Origin: Bacteroides acidifaciens
GTDB taxonomy: Bacteria; Bacteroidota; Bacteroidia; Bacteroidales; Bacteroidaceae
Reading direction: 5' to 3'
Assembly (NCBI RefSeq): GCF_903181435.1
Contig: NZ_CAEUHO010000004.1
Span: 372,001-436,000, forward strand
DNA: 64,000 bases
The notes beneath the pieces were generated by a model. The model saw nothing but the letters and a program-made list of their open reading frames with translations. It did no database searches and was not told the DNA's origin. This document shows, piece after piece, positions 17,178-25,679 of this stretch (within the stretch, counting starts at the first letter, position 1; every line of letters starts with the position of its first letter). The translations under genes and the position numbers were made by a program.

Positions 17178-17936
17178 TTACTCTTGTTTACGGGCGCGTA
17201 ATATCTCTCGTTTACCGCCCGGAGGTCCCGGAAGACGTTCTACGATGAATCCGGCTGCTTGCAACATCCGGCGGACAACGCCTTTGGCACAGTAAGTGGT
17301 CAGGATACCGTCTTTAGCTAATAGAACATAAAGGCAGTTGAATAGTTCTTGCGACCACATTTCCGGCTGTTTTTCCGGTGCGAAAGCATCGAAGTAGACG
17401 AGGTTGAATTGAGAGTTGAGAATTGAGAATTGAGAAATGGCTGCGCTGTTATTCGCATTGTTTATTCTCAACTCTCCATGCTCAATTTTCAACTTATTAA
17501 AGTCCTCTTGTACTTTCCGTAAGGTAAAGTGTGGGGTTAAGTGTATTTCTTCTTCCCAGGGGGATGTATGTAGCTGTTTGAAAAGTCCGATAGCTGCTTG
17601 CTGTTCGCCGTTTACCGTTACTTGTTCATTGTCAGTGACATAGTTCAGTTGCTCTATCATCTGCCATTCCAAAGGATACAGTTCCAAGCCTGTATAGTGT
17701 ACGTTCCGGCCGCTTCTTTCTGCTTCTTCGAGTGTGAGCCAGGCATTTAGTCCTGTTCCGAAGCCTATCTCAAGGACACGTGGAGAAGTGGCGGCAGATG
17801 CTTTCAACCCCATATCAATGAAGATATGTTGCGATTCCGTGCGTGCCCCTTTCGTTGAATGATAATGCTCATTCAATTCCGGTACGAACAGGGTAGCACT
17901 CCCGTCTTCGGTTCTCTCAATAATTCTTTCCATCAC
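17178..17936 (-). CDS. mnmD: tRNA (mnm5s2U34)-methyltransferase, MnmD type, with a repeat-derived insertion
   Basis: 252 residues. SAM-binding motif VLEIGFGTGLNAWLTL near residue 55, the catalytic-region VYFDAFAPEKQPEMWSQELF, and the C-terminal GFIVERLPGPPGGKREILRA segment identify a stand-alone version of the methyltransferase half of MnmC, which finishes mnm5s2U at the tRNA wobble position. Residues about 149-178 interrupt the domain just before the conserved FDAFAP strand and are encoded by a 7-bp-period palindromic repeat (17404-17492), keeping the frame. Without it the protein would be close to the usual family length. The insertion sits in a probable surface loop, so the enzyme may still work. 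mnmG of the same tRNA pathway is also in this window, 20 kb away. Confidence 0.85.
   Translation of the reverse strand: MMERIIERTEDGSATLFVPELNEHYHSTKGARTESQHIFIDMGLKASAATSPRVLEIGFGTGLNAWLTLEEAERSGRNVHYTGLELYPLEWQMIEQLNYVTDNEQVTVNGEQQAAIGLFKQLHTSPWEEEIHLTPHFTLRKVQEDFNKLKIEHGELRINNANNSAAISQFSILNSQFNLVYFDAFAPEKQPEMWSQELFNCLYVLLAKDGILTTYCAKGVVRRMLQAAGFIVERLPGPPGGKREILRARKQE
17404..17492. repeat. Heptamer palindromic repeat inside mnmD
   Basis: Left arm has TTGAGAG followed by three TTGAGAA units at 17409-17436; right arm at 17465-17492 is built of complementary 7-base units (TTCTCAA, CTCTCCA, TGCTCAA, TTTTCAA). The whole block codes in frame for a 30-residue insert rich in Asn, Ser, Gln and Ile. 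Confidence 0.8.
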
Positions 17937-17948
17937 GCAATCTATAAA

Positions 17949-17983
17949 ATACTTAATACCTGATACTTAATGCTTGATACTTG
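17949..17983. repeat. Five tandem 7-bp repeats between mnmD and the YqaA gene
   Basis: Units ATACTTA, ATACCTG, ATACTTA, ATGCTTG, ATACTTG follow one another with no gap across 35 bases. They fill most of the 56-base intergenic space. Confidence 0.8.
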
Positions 17984-17992
17984 GGAAATTCC

Positions 17993-18472
17993 CTATCCTG
18001 CCACTGCATCCCAGGCGCTTTCGAGCACATACAGAAGAAGGATATAACGTACCAGCTTGCCGACGAACATGGAACCTACGGTAAGCCATGTATTGCTCCG
18101 CATAAATCCCAGTGCAATAGCGATTACTTCTCCAATGGCGGGAAGAAAGGCAAAGAATGCCATCAATGCTCCCTTTCCTTGCAGGAAGTTCACCATTTTA
18201 TCTACTTTTTCTTTCTTTACTTTGAAGTATTTCTCAATCCAGCTTATTTTGCCCAGACGCCCCATATAGTAACACGTCATTCCGCCGGCTGTATTGCCTA
18301 AAGTGGCGGACAGCAGGCAGGCGACAGGGGGCAGGCCGAGTTTCACCAGTGTCACCAGTACCAGTTCGGAACTGAAGGGCACGATGCTTCCCGCCAGTAA
18401 TGCCGAGATGAATAATCCCGGAAGTCCCCACTCTATGAGGAGTTGTACTATTGAATCTATAAAAGCGTCCAT
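17993..18472 (-). CDS. YqaA family membrane protein (DedA/VTT-like)
   Basis: 159 residues. Four or so hydrophobic segments, and the VTT/DedA pattern with E-x-V..P-x-x-x-x..G: SSELVLVTLVKLGLP, LSATLGNTAGGMTCYYMGRLG, and FFAFLPAIGEVIAIALGFMR. YqaA proteins are small inner-membrane members of the DedA superfamily, some of which move phospholipid carriers; this one's activity is unknown. It overlaps the DUF6427 gene by 16 bases, so the two are translated from one message. Confidence 0.85.
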   Translation of the reverse strand: MDAFIDSIVQLLIEWGLPGLFISALLAGSIVPFSSELVLVTLVKLGLPPVACLLSATLGNTAGGMTCYYMGRLGKISWIEKYFKVKKEKVDKMVNFLQGKGALMAFFAFLPAIGEVIAIALGFMRSNTWLTVGSMFVGKLVRYILLLYVLESAWDAVAG

Positions 18473-19467
18473 ATATTAAATGCGAATAAAAGGATGAGGC
18501 CGACCAGCGATACAATGAAAAACACATTCGAGCTTTTACTGTTGGTCAGTACAAAAAAATGTCCGATAAGGATGCTGCAACTTATCATAAGCAGCGGCAG
18601 CAAATCGCTGCAATAGTTCGGCTGGATGGCTATCAGCAGGAAGAGGAAGATGGTCAGGTCTATCAGGAATTGAAGATAGGCGCGTGTACGTATCTTGTCC
18701 TCAAAGCCGGCGGCAATGCAATGAACGGCGCTGACAATGAACAGCACGAGTAGGTAGCCGAGCACGGCCAGTTCCCAGGTTTGAAGAATCTGCAAGTTAA
18801 AGGCTTCGCCGAAAGTTGTCAGTTCGATGAATGGACGGTAGAACAGTTCCATTTCATTGTAGAAAAAGGCGTGCCCGAACAGCATCCAGTAGGGGAGTGT
18901 CCATCCTATCAGCGCACCGCAGAAACTGCGTGGCGTGAGTGCTTGGAACCGGTAGGCTTCGAGCAGCCAAAGCACTGTTAAAACAGTGAGTTGGGGGAAA
19001 AGGATGCTTCCTGCCCCGATGAAGAAAAAGGAATAGAACAGATAACCTGATGAATGCGATTGCTGATAACTTCTGAATAGGAAATAGATGGAAATGAGGA
19101 GAGCCAGGGCAGCAATGTCTCCTGCATATAACAGGTGCATCTCCGGACAGGCGGTGACCAGCAGGAAGTAGATGGCTGTCTGCATGGAAGCCCTCATACG
19201 GATGATGCCGAACTGGTTGTTCAGTTCTATCAGGAAATAGCCGATAACGGCGTAGACAAGAAGACTGACGATTCGTTCCGCCCAACCCGGGAGCAGAGAG
19301 TCACGGGTAGCTTGCCAAAACGAGGGAAGGCTTTCCTGTGTGGTGGAAGTTATGAGGTCGGGAAATAAAAAATAGGTCGACACCCAGCAGAGGGTGCAGA
19401 TAAGGATAACGACGGGCAGGGTGAGCCGTCCTGCTGTTATCTGATTTTGTAGTTTTTTATTTCTCAT
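18457..19467 (-). CDS. DUF6427 family integral membrane protein
   Basis: 336 residues with about nine membrane-spanning stretches (for example LPVVILICTLCWVSTYFLF, IVSLLVYAVIGYFLIEL, VLTVLWLLEAYRF and the final VFFIVSLVGLILLFAFNIW). The LNNQFGIIRMRASMQTAIYFLL segment is typical of DUF6427, a Bacteroidota-specific family. No function is established. It overlaps the YqaA gene at its 3' end and has a repeat block (19577-19664) starting 110 bases upstream of its start codon. Confidence 0.75.
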   Translation of the reverse strand: MRNKKLQNQITAGRLTLPVVILICTLCWVSTYFLFPDLITSTTQESLPSFWQATRDSLLPGWAERIVSLLVYAVIGYFLIELNNQFGIIRMRASMQTAIYFLLVTACPEMHLLYAGDIAALALLISIYFLFRSYQQSHSSGYLFYSFFFIGAGSILFPQLTVLTVLWLLEAYRFQALTPRSFCGALIGWTLPYWMLFGHAFFYNEMELFYRPFIELTTFGEAFNLQILQTWELAVLGYLLVLFIVSAVHCIAAGFEDKIRTRAYLQFLIDLTIFLFLLIAIQPNYCSDLLPLLMISCSILIGHFFVLTNSKSSNVFFIVSLVGLILLFAFNIWTLL

Positions 19468-19576
19468 GAATCTATCACTCGTTATCTGTCTACTTTGGAT
19501 TTCATAGATGCAAATACTTGATATTCAGGGTACTAATAGCTTGCCTGAACGGTATTGGCAACTAATTTCTCAGGTG

Positions 19577-19664
19577 TTAATACTTGAGTTCCCAACTGTT
19601 AATACTTCTCGGCTCAACTGTTAATACTTGACGAGCCAACTATTAATAGCCTGCAAACAGGGTG
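19577..19664. repeat. 88-bp block of four 22-bp repeats (block A)
   Basis: Four units begin at 19577, 19599, 19621 and 19643. The first three share TTAATACTT at the start and a CAACTG/CAACTA end, the fourth begins TTAATA and diverges. GGCTC in unit 2 and GAGCC in unit 3 are complementary. It lies between the end of purD and the start of the DUF6427 gene. Confidence 0.85.
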
Positions 19665-19686
19665 TTACCACTCTGTTTGGGCAGGC
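19649..19686. terminator. Hairpin downstream of purD, probable terminator
   Basis: GCCTGC then AAACAGGGTG (19649-19664) pairs with CAC, CTGTTT and GCAGGC (19669-19686) with small bulges and a 4-base loop. It is 18 bases past the purD stop. There is no T-run on the minus strand, so termination efficiency is uncertain. The left arm is the last unit of the 22-bp repeat block. Confidence 0.5.
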
Positions 19687-19704
19687 TACAGAATCTGTTT
19701 TCTA

Positions 19705-20979
19705 TTACAAGTCGAATCCGATGTCGCGACGGAAGTATTTCTTGTCGAAATCAATCATATCCGCCACTTTGTAGCTCTGTGCAAGCGCTTCCTCTTTCGT
19801 TGCGCCGTAAGAGCAGACCGCAATGACACGTCCGCCGTTTGTGACTATCTGTCCGTCTTTCAGAGCCGTTCCGGCATGGAAGATGATGCTGTCCGTAGCG
19901 GCAGCCTGTTCCAGTCCTTTGATGGGGAATCCTTTTTCGTAGGCTTCAGGATAACCGCCGCTGACGAGGATTACGCAACCAGCCGCGCGTGGGTCCATCA
20001 CCAGTGTTTTCTCGTTCAGGTTGCCTGCGGCTGTGGCTTCAAGCAGTTCGACGAGGTCGCTCTGGATGCGGAGCATCACGCTTTCTGTTTCGGGGTCGCC
20101 CATGCGGACGTTGTATTCGATAACCATCGGTTCGCCTTTCACTCTGATAAGTCCGAGGAAGATAAAGCCTTTGTAAGTGATGTTTTCTTCTTTCAGACCG
20201 TTGATAGTCGGTTCGATGATGCGTGTACGTACCTTTTCCATGTATGTCTCGTCAGCAAACGGGACAGGAGTTACGCTACCCATTCCGCCTGTGTTGAGTC
20301 CTTTGTCGCCTTCGCCGATACGTTTGTAGTCTTTGGCTACGGGAAGTACTTTGTAGTTCTCGCCGTCCGTGAGGACGAATACGGAGCATTCGATACCGCT
20401 CAGGAATTCTTCAATCACAACAGTTGCAGAGGCAGAGCCGAACATGCCGCCCAGCATTTCTTTCAGTTCTTTCTTTGCTTCGTCCAGCGTAGGAAGGATA
20501 AGAACGCCTTTTCCGGCACAAAGACCGTCGGCTTTCAGTACATAGGGAGCTTCCAGTGTCTCAAGGAAAGCGAGCCCTTCTTCGAGGTTATCGGCGGTAA
20601 TGCTTTTGTAACGGGCTGTCGGGATGTTGTGGCGCATCATAAAGCCTTTTGCAAATTCCTTGCTTCCTTCCAGTTGCGCTCCTTTTGCCGATGGACCGAT
20701 AACGGCGATGTGTTTCAGCTCGGGACGTTCTTGGAAATAGTCGTAGATGCCTTCTACCAACGGGTCTTCGGGGCCTACCACTACCATTTCGACGTTTTCT
20801 TTCAAGGCGAAAGTGCTGATAGCTTCAAAATCAGTTGCTTTGATGTTGACATTCTCGCCTACGGCAGTTGTTCCGGCATTTCCCGGGGCAATGTATAGTT
20901 TTTCAACTTTCGGACTTTGGGCAATTTTCCATGCAAGCGCATGTTCGCGGCCGCCCGAGCCTAGTAATAATATCTTCAT
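19705..20979 (-). CDS. purD: Phosphoribosylamine--glycine ligase (GAR synthetase)
   Basis: 424 residues, full length for PurD. N-terminal [15 protein letters not shown], the [14 protein letters not shown] segment, the ATP-grasp core ([51 protein letters not shown]), and the metal-binding [12 protein letters not shown] are all intact. It catalyses the second step of de novo purine synthesis, joining glycine to phosphoribosylamine. It lies 57 bases after the DPP IV gene on the same strand, with a hairpin and a 22-bp repeat block downstream. Confidence 0.97.
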   Translation of the reverse strand: MKILLLGSGGREHALAWKIAQSPKVEKLYIAPGNAGTTAVGENVNIKATDFEAISTFALKENVEMVVVGPEDPLVEGIYDYFQERPELKHIAVIGPSAKGAQLEGSKEFAKGFMMRHNIPTARYKSITADNLEEGLAFLETLEAPYVLKADGLCAGKGVLILPTLDEAKKELKEMLGGMFGSASATVVIEEFLSGIECSVFVLTDGENYKVLPVAKDYKRIGEGDKGLNTGGMGSVTPVPFADETYMEKVRTRIIEPTINGLKEENITYKGFIFLGLIRVKGEPMVIEYNVRMGDPETESVMLRIQSDLVELLEATAAGNLNEKTLVMDPRAAGCVILVSGGYPEAYEKGFPIKGLEQAAATDSIIFHAGTALKDGQIVTNGGRVIAVCSYGATKEEALAQSYKVADMIDFDKKYFRRDIGFDL

Positions 20980-21036
20980 CTTTGTACTGTTATAAGTTAT
21001 ATTGTAATTTGTTATGCTATGGATGCGGTTACTTTG

Positions 21037-23178
21037 TTACAGGTTCTGTTCAAAGTAACGGGTGATTTTCTCGTGCAGATGTACACGGTCGCGACCTAAT
21101 ACGTTATGCTTGTGGCACGGGTAAATGAACAGGTCGGGGTAGGTGCGGGCGTCTACACAGGCTTTCATGAACGACAGGGTGTGCTGTGGCACGCAGGTGT
21201 CATCGTGGTCGTCATGGATAATCAGCAGATGACCTTTCAGTTGTCCGGCAAGGTTCTTCAGGTCACATTCTTTGTAGCCTTCGGGATTCGTCTCCGGAGT
21301 GTCCATATAGCGTTCACCGTACATTATCTCATAATATCCCCAGTCGATTACAGGACCGCCGGCAACGCCTACTTTGAATATTTCCGGGTAGCGGAGTAAC
21401 AGGGCGGTGGTCATGTGCCCGCCAAAGCTCCATCCGTGCACGCCGATACGTTCGTCGTCTACGTAGGGAAGGGATTTCAGGAATTCGACGCCTTTCACCT
21501 GGTCTTTACCCTCTTCGATGCCGAGACGGCGGAAGGTGGCGTTTTCAAATTCCAGTCCGCGGTTGCTGCTGCCACGATTGTCGATGGTGAACATGATATA
21601 GCCTTTGTTTGCCATGTAGGTGTCCCATCCGCGTGCACCGTTCTGCCAGCCGCCGGTGACGCATTGTGCGTGAGGACCGCCGTAGACGTAGATAATGGTC
21701 GGGTATTTCTTGGACGGGTCGAAATCTGCCGGTTTCATAAGCCGGTAGTGCAGGTCGGTAGTGCCGTCGGCAGCTTTGATGGTCCCGGTTTCGATACTTG
21801 GCATCTGGTAGCCTTCGTAGGGGCTTTTGGCTGTCAGCAGGTTGGCGGTTTCTTTGAAACTCTTGGTGTCTACCAAGTTGATGACGCGGGGCTGGTCTTT
21901 CGTCGAATAACGGTCGATAAGATAAGTGCCCGATGCGTTAAGAATACCGCTGTGTTCGCTTTCTTGGCAACTGCTGAACGGTTGGCTCATCTTTCCGTTG
22001 CTGACATTTACAGCAAAGTGCCCGCTCTTCAAGCCTTCGATGGCGGTGAAGATGATTTCTTTGCGTTTGGCATTGAAGCCGAGGATGTCTTTTACCAGCC
22101 AATTGCCTTTGGTCAACTGTTTCAGCAGTTTGCCTTCTGTATTGTACAGATAGAGGTGGTTGTATCCGTCACGTTGGCTTTGGTAGATGAATTTGGTAGC
22201 GTCCCACGGTAGGAATACGATAGGATTTTGCGGCTCTACGTATTTCGGATGCGTCTCTTCGAACAGTGTTTGCATCAGATTACCTGTCTCTGCATTGTAT
22301 TGGCAGAGTTTGGCGTGATTCTGGTCACGGTTCAACTCTATGAGGTAGAGGCTCTTTTCGTCCGGTGCCCAACTGATATTTGTGAAGTAACGGTCGGTAG
22401 GGTCGCCTGTATTCAGGTAAATGCTTTTTCCTGTTGCGGGATTGTAGATGCCTACTTTTACCTGGTGACTGGTCATTCCTGCCATCGGGTAACGGATATT
22501 GTTTACCTTTCCCACACGTGCGGTAATGTCTACAAGCGGATATTGTGTGACCATGCTTTCATCCATGCGGTAGAAAGCGAGCAGGCTGCCTTTCGGACTC
22601 CAGAAAATACCTTTGTTGATGCCGAACTCATTGCGATGTACGGATTGTCCGCAAACGATGCCTTCGGGTTCGTTGGTTACCGCTTGTTCGTTTACGTACA
22701 GGTTGTTGCCTATTGTGTAAGCTACGTTGCCGTTGGCTGCGCAATAGTCTTCATAATTAGCCTTTTCCCTTAGTTTGAGGGTGCTGACAATGCGGTTGTT
22801 CTTAAAGTCATATGTGATAAACTTTCCTGCTACTGTGAATAGCATTTGCGGTTTGTCCGCCCACGGGAAGCGGATGGAGTACAGGTGTGATAATTTCCCG
22901 GCCTCGTTTTCAGCAAGTACTTTATTGATTTGCTCACGGGTGATAACCATCCTCTCCTTACCCGTTTTAGGCTGAACCGAATAGAGTGTATCTACGCCCG
23001 GTTTCATGCATTCATCACCCCACCATTGCAGTCCGTACAGGTTTTCTGCATACAGGTAGCTTTCGCCACCCGGAATCAATTCTTCCAGTGTTGGCTTTTT
23101 GGTTTCCTGTGCCATAACATTGAATCCGATTGGTAGTGCCATCAACAGCAGGATAGCTCTTTTTCCAATTTTAATCAT
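21037..23178 (-). CDS. S9 family dipeptidyl peptidase IV
   Basis: 713 residues. A cleavable signal ends near FNVMAQ. The N-terminal half is a DPP IV-type beta-propeller (repeated strands such as GSLLAFYRMDESMVTQYPLVD, which includes the family's DE residues that hold the substrate amino group). The C-terminal alpha/beta hydrolase has the nucleophile in GVHGWSFGGHMT, the acid in IHDDHDDTCVPQ and a histidine in CHKHNV. The enzyme releases Xaa-Pro dipeptides in the periplasm. Together with the S46 peptidase at 55.7 kb it points to peptide use. The gene precedes purD. Confidence 0.92.
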   Translation of the reverse strand: MIKIGKRAILLLMALPIGFNVMAQETKKPTLEELIPGGESYLYAENLYGLQWWGDECMKPGVDTLYSVQPKTGKERMVITREQINKVLAENEAGKLSHLYSIRFPWADKPQMLFTVAGKFITYDFKNNRIVSTLKLREKANYEDYCAANGNVAYTIGNNLYVNEQAVTNEPEGIVCGQSVHRNEFGINKGIFWSPKGSLLAFYRMDESMVTQYPLVDITARVGKVNNIRYPMAGMTSHQVKVGIYNPATGKSIYLNTGDPTDRYFTNISWAPDEKSLYLIELNRDQNHAKLCQYNAETGNLMQTLFEETHPKYVEPQNPIVFLPWDATKFIYQSQRDGYNHLYLYNTEGKLLKQLTKGNWLVKDILGFNAKRKEIIFTAIEGLKSGHFAVNVSNGKMSQPFSSCQESEHSGILNASGTYLIDRYSTKDQPRVINLVDTKSFKETANLLTAKSPYEGYQMPSIETGTIKAADGTTDLHYRLMKPADFDPSKKYPTIIYVYGGPHAQCVTGGWQNGARGWDTYMANKGYIMFTIDNRGSSNRGLEFENATFRRLGIEEGKDQVKGVEFLKSLPYVDDERIGVHGWSFGGHMTTALLLRYPEIFKVGVAGGPVIDWGYYEIMYGERYMDTPETNPEGYKECDLKNLAGQLKGHLLIIHDDHDDTCVPQHTLSFMKACVDARTYPDLFIYPCHKHNVLGRDRVHLHEKITRYFEQNL

Positions 23179-23232
23179 TGCTCTTTTTAATTATTTGTTT
23201 TTATTTGGACTTACCGTAAACTATTGATGTAA

Positions 23233-24651
23233 TTACTCCTCTTCCTTCTTCGGAATTCTCGGATCCCGATTCCCCTTAAATTCTCTCGGAGCTCTTGAAT
23301 CTCTTCCCCCGCGGAAGTCTCCCCGTGGTTTTCTATCTCTGTCGGCACCTTTAAAGTCACCGCCTTCTCTACGAGGTTTAAAATCTCCCTCTCTGCGAGG
23401 CTTGAACTCTCCTTCGCGACGTGGTTTAAATTCTTTTCTTTCTCTGAATCTTGGAGCTTGTTCTACTTCGGAGTCTTTCTTCTCTTCCCCTTCTCCTTCC
23501 TGGCTCTTGAACTCCTTGTACTTTCCGTCAAAAATCTCATATTTACGGAACTCGCATTCCAATGGCCCATTGAACAAAGGAACTTTCTGGCTTGCTTTCA
23601 AACCGATTTGGTCGAAACACTCTTCACGATAAGACAGCACCCATGCTTCATTGCCTACAAACGCATGCTTCAGACGCTCGCCAATCATTTGGTAAAGTCC
23701 CAGCAAGTCATTCGTAGAGATACGTTCGCCATATGGCGGGTTGGTAATGATGATTGATTTCTCTTTCGGCTGTTCGAACTGTTGGAACGGTTGCAGTTTC
23801 AGCACTATATCTTTCGATACGCCCGCAGCTTTTATGTTGTGTGTGGCAATCTCATTCGCTTTCGGATTGTTGTCATATCCGTAAATCTTATGTTCAAACT
23901 CACGTTCCTGACTGTCATCATTGTAAATCTCATCGAACATATCCGCATCGAAATCCACCCACTTTTCGAAAGCAAATCCTTTACGGAATACTCCCGGAGC
24001 AATATTTTTTGCAATTAGTGCAGCTTCGACGGGAATAGTACCCGAACCGCACATAGGGTCAATCAAATCACACTCCCCGCGCCATCCGGTCATCAGAATC
24101 ATGCCGGCCGCCAACACCTCGTTGAGCGGAGCTTCCACTGCTTCCTGACGATAACCGCGGCGATGCAGTGATTCTCCGGAAGAGTCCAAAGACAGCGTGC
24201 AGGTAGTCTGTGCAATGTGAATATTCAGCAATACATCCGGATTGTTGATGCGGACAGACGGACGTTTTCCGGTTTTCTCGCGGAAGTAGTCTACAATTGC
24301 ATCTTTTACTTTATACGAAACGAATTTCGAATGGCGGAACTCATCGCTGAACACCACTGCGTCAATAGCAAATGTCTTGTTTACATCAAGATAATCTTCC
24401 CATCGAATGGCTTGTATCTGGTTATAAACTTCGTCGGCATTCTTGGCGGTGAAGTTTTTGATAGGTTTCAGGATACGGATAGCGGTACGAAGGCAGAAAT
24501 TCGCCTTATACATCATACGCTTGTCTCCGGAGAATGAAACCATCCGGCGTCCTATTTGAATGTCGTTGGCTCCTAATACTGTAAGTTCTTCTGCAAGTAT
24601 CTCTTCCAGTCCTTGGAAGGTCTTGGCAATCATCTCGAATTGTTCGTTCAT
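23233..24651 (-). CDS. THUMP-domain class I SAM-dependent RNA methyltransferase (RlmL/YpsC-like)
   Basis: 472 residues. N-terminal THUMP region (GLEEILAEELTVLGANDIQIGRRMVSF, about 14-150), then a Rossmann methyltransferase with DPMCGSGTIPVEAALIA and the catalytic NPPYGER motif. This matches the family of guanine-N2 methyltransferases acting on 23S rRNA. The C-terminal 85 residues are a basic low-complexity tail with three or four copies of an FKPRREGE/D unit, then RG-rich sequence, a feature often seen in RNA-binding proteins of Bacteroidota. The DEAD-box helicase at 58-60 kb has a comparable tail. It follows the serine acetyltransferase gene by 16 bases, so they share a transcript. Confidence 0.88.
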   Translation of the reverse strand: MNEQFEMIAKTFQGLEEILAEELTVLGANDIQIGRRMVSFSGDKRMMYKANFCLRTAIRILKPIKNFTAKNADEVYNQIQAIRWEDYLDVNKTFAIDAVVFSDEFRHSKFVSYKVKDAIVDYFREKTGKRPSVRINNPDVLLNIHIAQTTCTLSLDSSGESLHRRGYRQEAVEAPLNEVLAAGMILMTGWRGECDLIDPMCGSGTIPVEAALIAKNIAPGVFRKGFAFEKWVDFDADMFDEIYNDDSQEREFEHKIYGYDNNPKANEIATHNIKAAGVSKDIVLKLQPFQQFEQPKEKSIIITNPPYGERISTNDLLGLYQMIGERLKHAFVGNEAWVLSYREECFDQIGLKASQKVPLFNGPLECEFRKYEIFDGKYKEFKSQEGEGEEKKDSEVEQAPRFRERKEFKPRREGEFKPRREGDFKPRREGGDFKGADRDRKPRGDFRGGRDSRAPREFKGNRDPRIPKKEEE

Positions 24652-24667
24652 ATATAGTTATTTGATT

Positions 24668-25573
24668 TTATTTTTTTGCTTTGGTTTGTACGATTCTCGC
24701 TCCTGCGGGGACATTCTCTGTCACCCATATATTACCGCCCACAGTTGCGTCGCGCCCGATAGTGATTCTGCCCAGGATAGTGGCATTGGAATAGACAATC
24801 ACGTTGTCTTCCAGAATCGGGTGGCGGGGGATACCCTTGATGGGCTTTCCATCGGCATCCAACGGGAAACTCTTGGCTCCCAAAGTAACGCCCTGATATA
24901 GTTTGACATTGTTGCCGATAATACTTGTAGCACCGATAACGACACCCGTACCGTGGTCGATAGTGAAATGACTGCCGATTTTCGCAGCCGGATGGATGTC
25001 AATACCCGTTTCGCTATGTGCCATCTCCGTGATAATACGGGGAATCAAGGGAACGCCCAGTTCCAGCAATTCATGCGCGATGCGGTAGTTGCTGATAGCC
25101 TTGATAGCCGGATAACAGAAAATTACCTCACCATAGCTTTCGGCAGCAGGGTCGCCGTTGTAGGCAGCTTCCACGTCAGTTGCCAGTATCCTTCTCATGG
25201 CAGGCAGTTTGCTGATAAATTTAGCAGCAAGGCGTGCGGCTTCTTCCCGTTTGGAGTCTGAGCAGACATTGCATTTCCCTTCTATGTTGACACTGAAACA
25301 CAACCCGGCGAGGATTTGCTCGGAGAGCAAACCGAATAACTTCTCAATATTTACACCAATGTGATAATTGATTGTCCGGCTGTTGATGGTTGAATTCCCG
25401 TAATATCCGGGGAAGAGAATGGAACGTGAAAGCTCTATAATTTCATACAAGACTTTAGCAGAGGGCAGTGGCTCGCCATCTTTGTGCTGATGAAACAGTC
25501 CTTTGTAAGATTCGCTTTCCGATAGCTCATCGACTGCCTGTGTCAAAATGTGGGTGAAGTTCAGTGGACTCAT
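24668..25573 (-). CDS. Serine O-acetyltransferase
   Basis: 301 residues. An N-terminal helical SAT domain (about 1-170) precedes the left-handed beta-helix acyltransferase with hexapeptide repeats: AAKIGSHFTIDHGTGVVIGATSIIG, where the catalytic histidine/aspartate pair lies in IDHGTGVVIG, then VKLYQGVTLGAKS and ATILGRITIGRDATVGG. It acetylates serine for cysteine synthesis. Length is longer than short plant/bacterial CysE forms but usual for the EpsC-like SAT of Bacteroidota. A -7 box (TACCTTTG) lies 30 bases upstream, in a divergent arrangement with the histidine kinase gene. Confidence 0.92.
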   Translation of the reverse strand: MSPLNFTHILTQAVDELSESESYKGLFHQHKDGEPLPSAKVLYEIIELSRSILFPGYYGNSTINSRTINYHIGVNIEKLFGLLSEQILAGLCFSVNIEGKCNVCSDSKREEAARLAAKFISKLPAMRRILATDVEAAYNGDPAAESYGEVIFCYPAIKAISNYRIAHELLELGVPLIPRIITEMAHSETGIDIHPAAKIGSHFTIDHGTGVVIGATSIIGNNVKLYQGVTLGAKSFPLDADGKPIKGIPRHPILEDNVIVYSNATILGRITIGRDATVGGNIWVTENVPAGARIVQTKAKK

Positions 25574-25602
25574 TAGGTCAGTTGCTCATATTTATATGGG
25601 CA

Positions 25603-25610
25603 CAAAGGTA
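25603..25610 (-). promoter_or_regulatory. Promoter -7 box for serine acetyltransferase/THUMP methyltransferase
   Basis: TACCTTTG on the minus strand, a perfect TAnnTTTG, 30 bases before the start codon at 25573. Confidence 0.6.
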
Positions 25611-25631
25611 TTAAAAAAATAATAAAATTCG

Positions 25632-25661
25632 TTGGGATTCAGGATAAATAATGTATTTTTG
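25632..25661 (+). promoter_or_regulatory. Promoter of the histidine kinase/response regulator operon
   Basis: TTG at 25632-25634 and TATTTTTG at 25654-25661 form a -33/-7 pair with 19 bases between. This shows that coding cannot begin at the TTG in this promoter, which is also in frame, and moves the kinase start to 25680 or 25695. Confidence 0.65.
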
Positions 25662-25679
25662 TCACATTCGAAATATGAC

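Noticed and set aside
19876..20898. A 340-codon open frame on the plus strand antisense to purD
   Set aside because: purD is a complete, conserved gene on the other strand; the antisense translation is Cys/Phe/His-rich with no domain and no start signal, as expected of a shadow of a codon-biased gene.
21415..22212. A 265-codon plus-strand frame antisense to the DPP IV gene
   Set aside because: Lies within a conserved coding region and shows no recognisable motif or ribosome-binding context.
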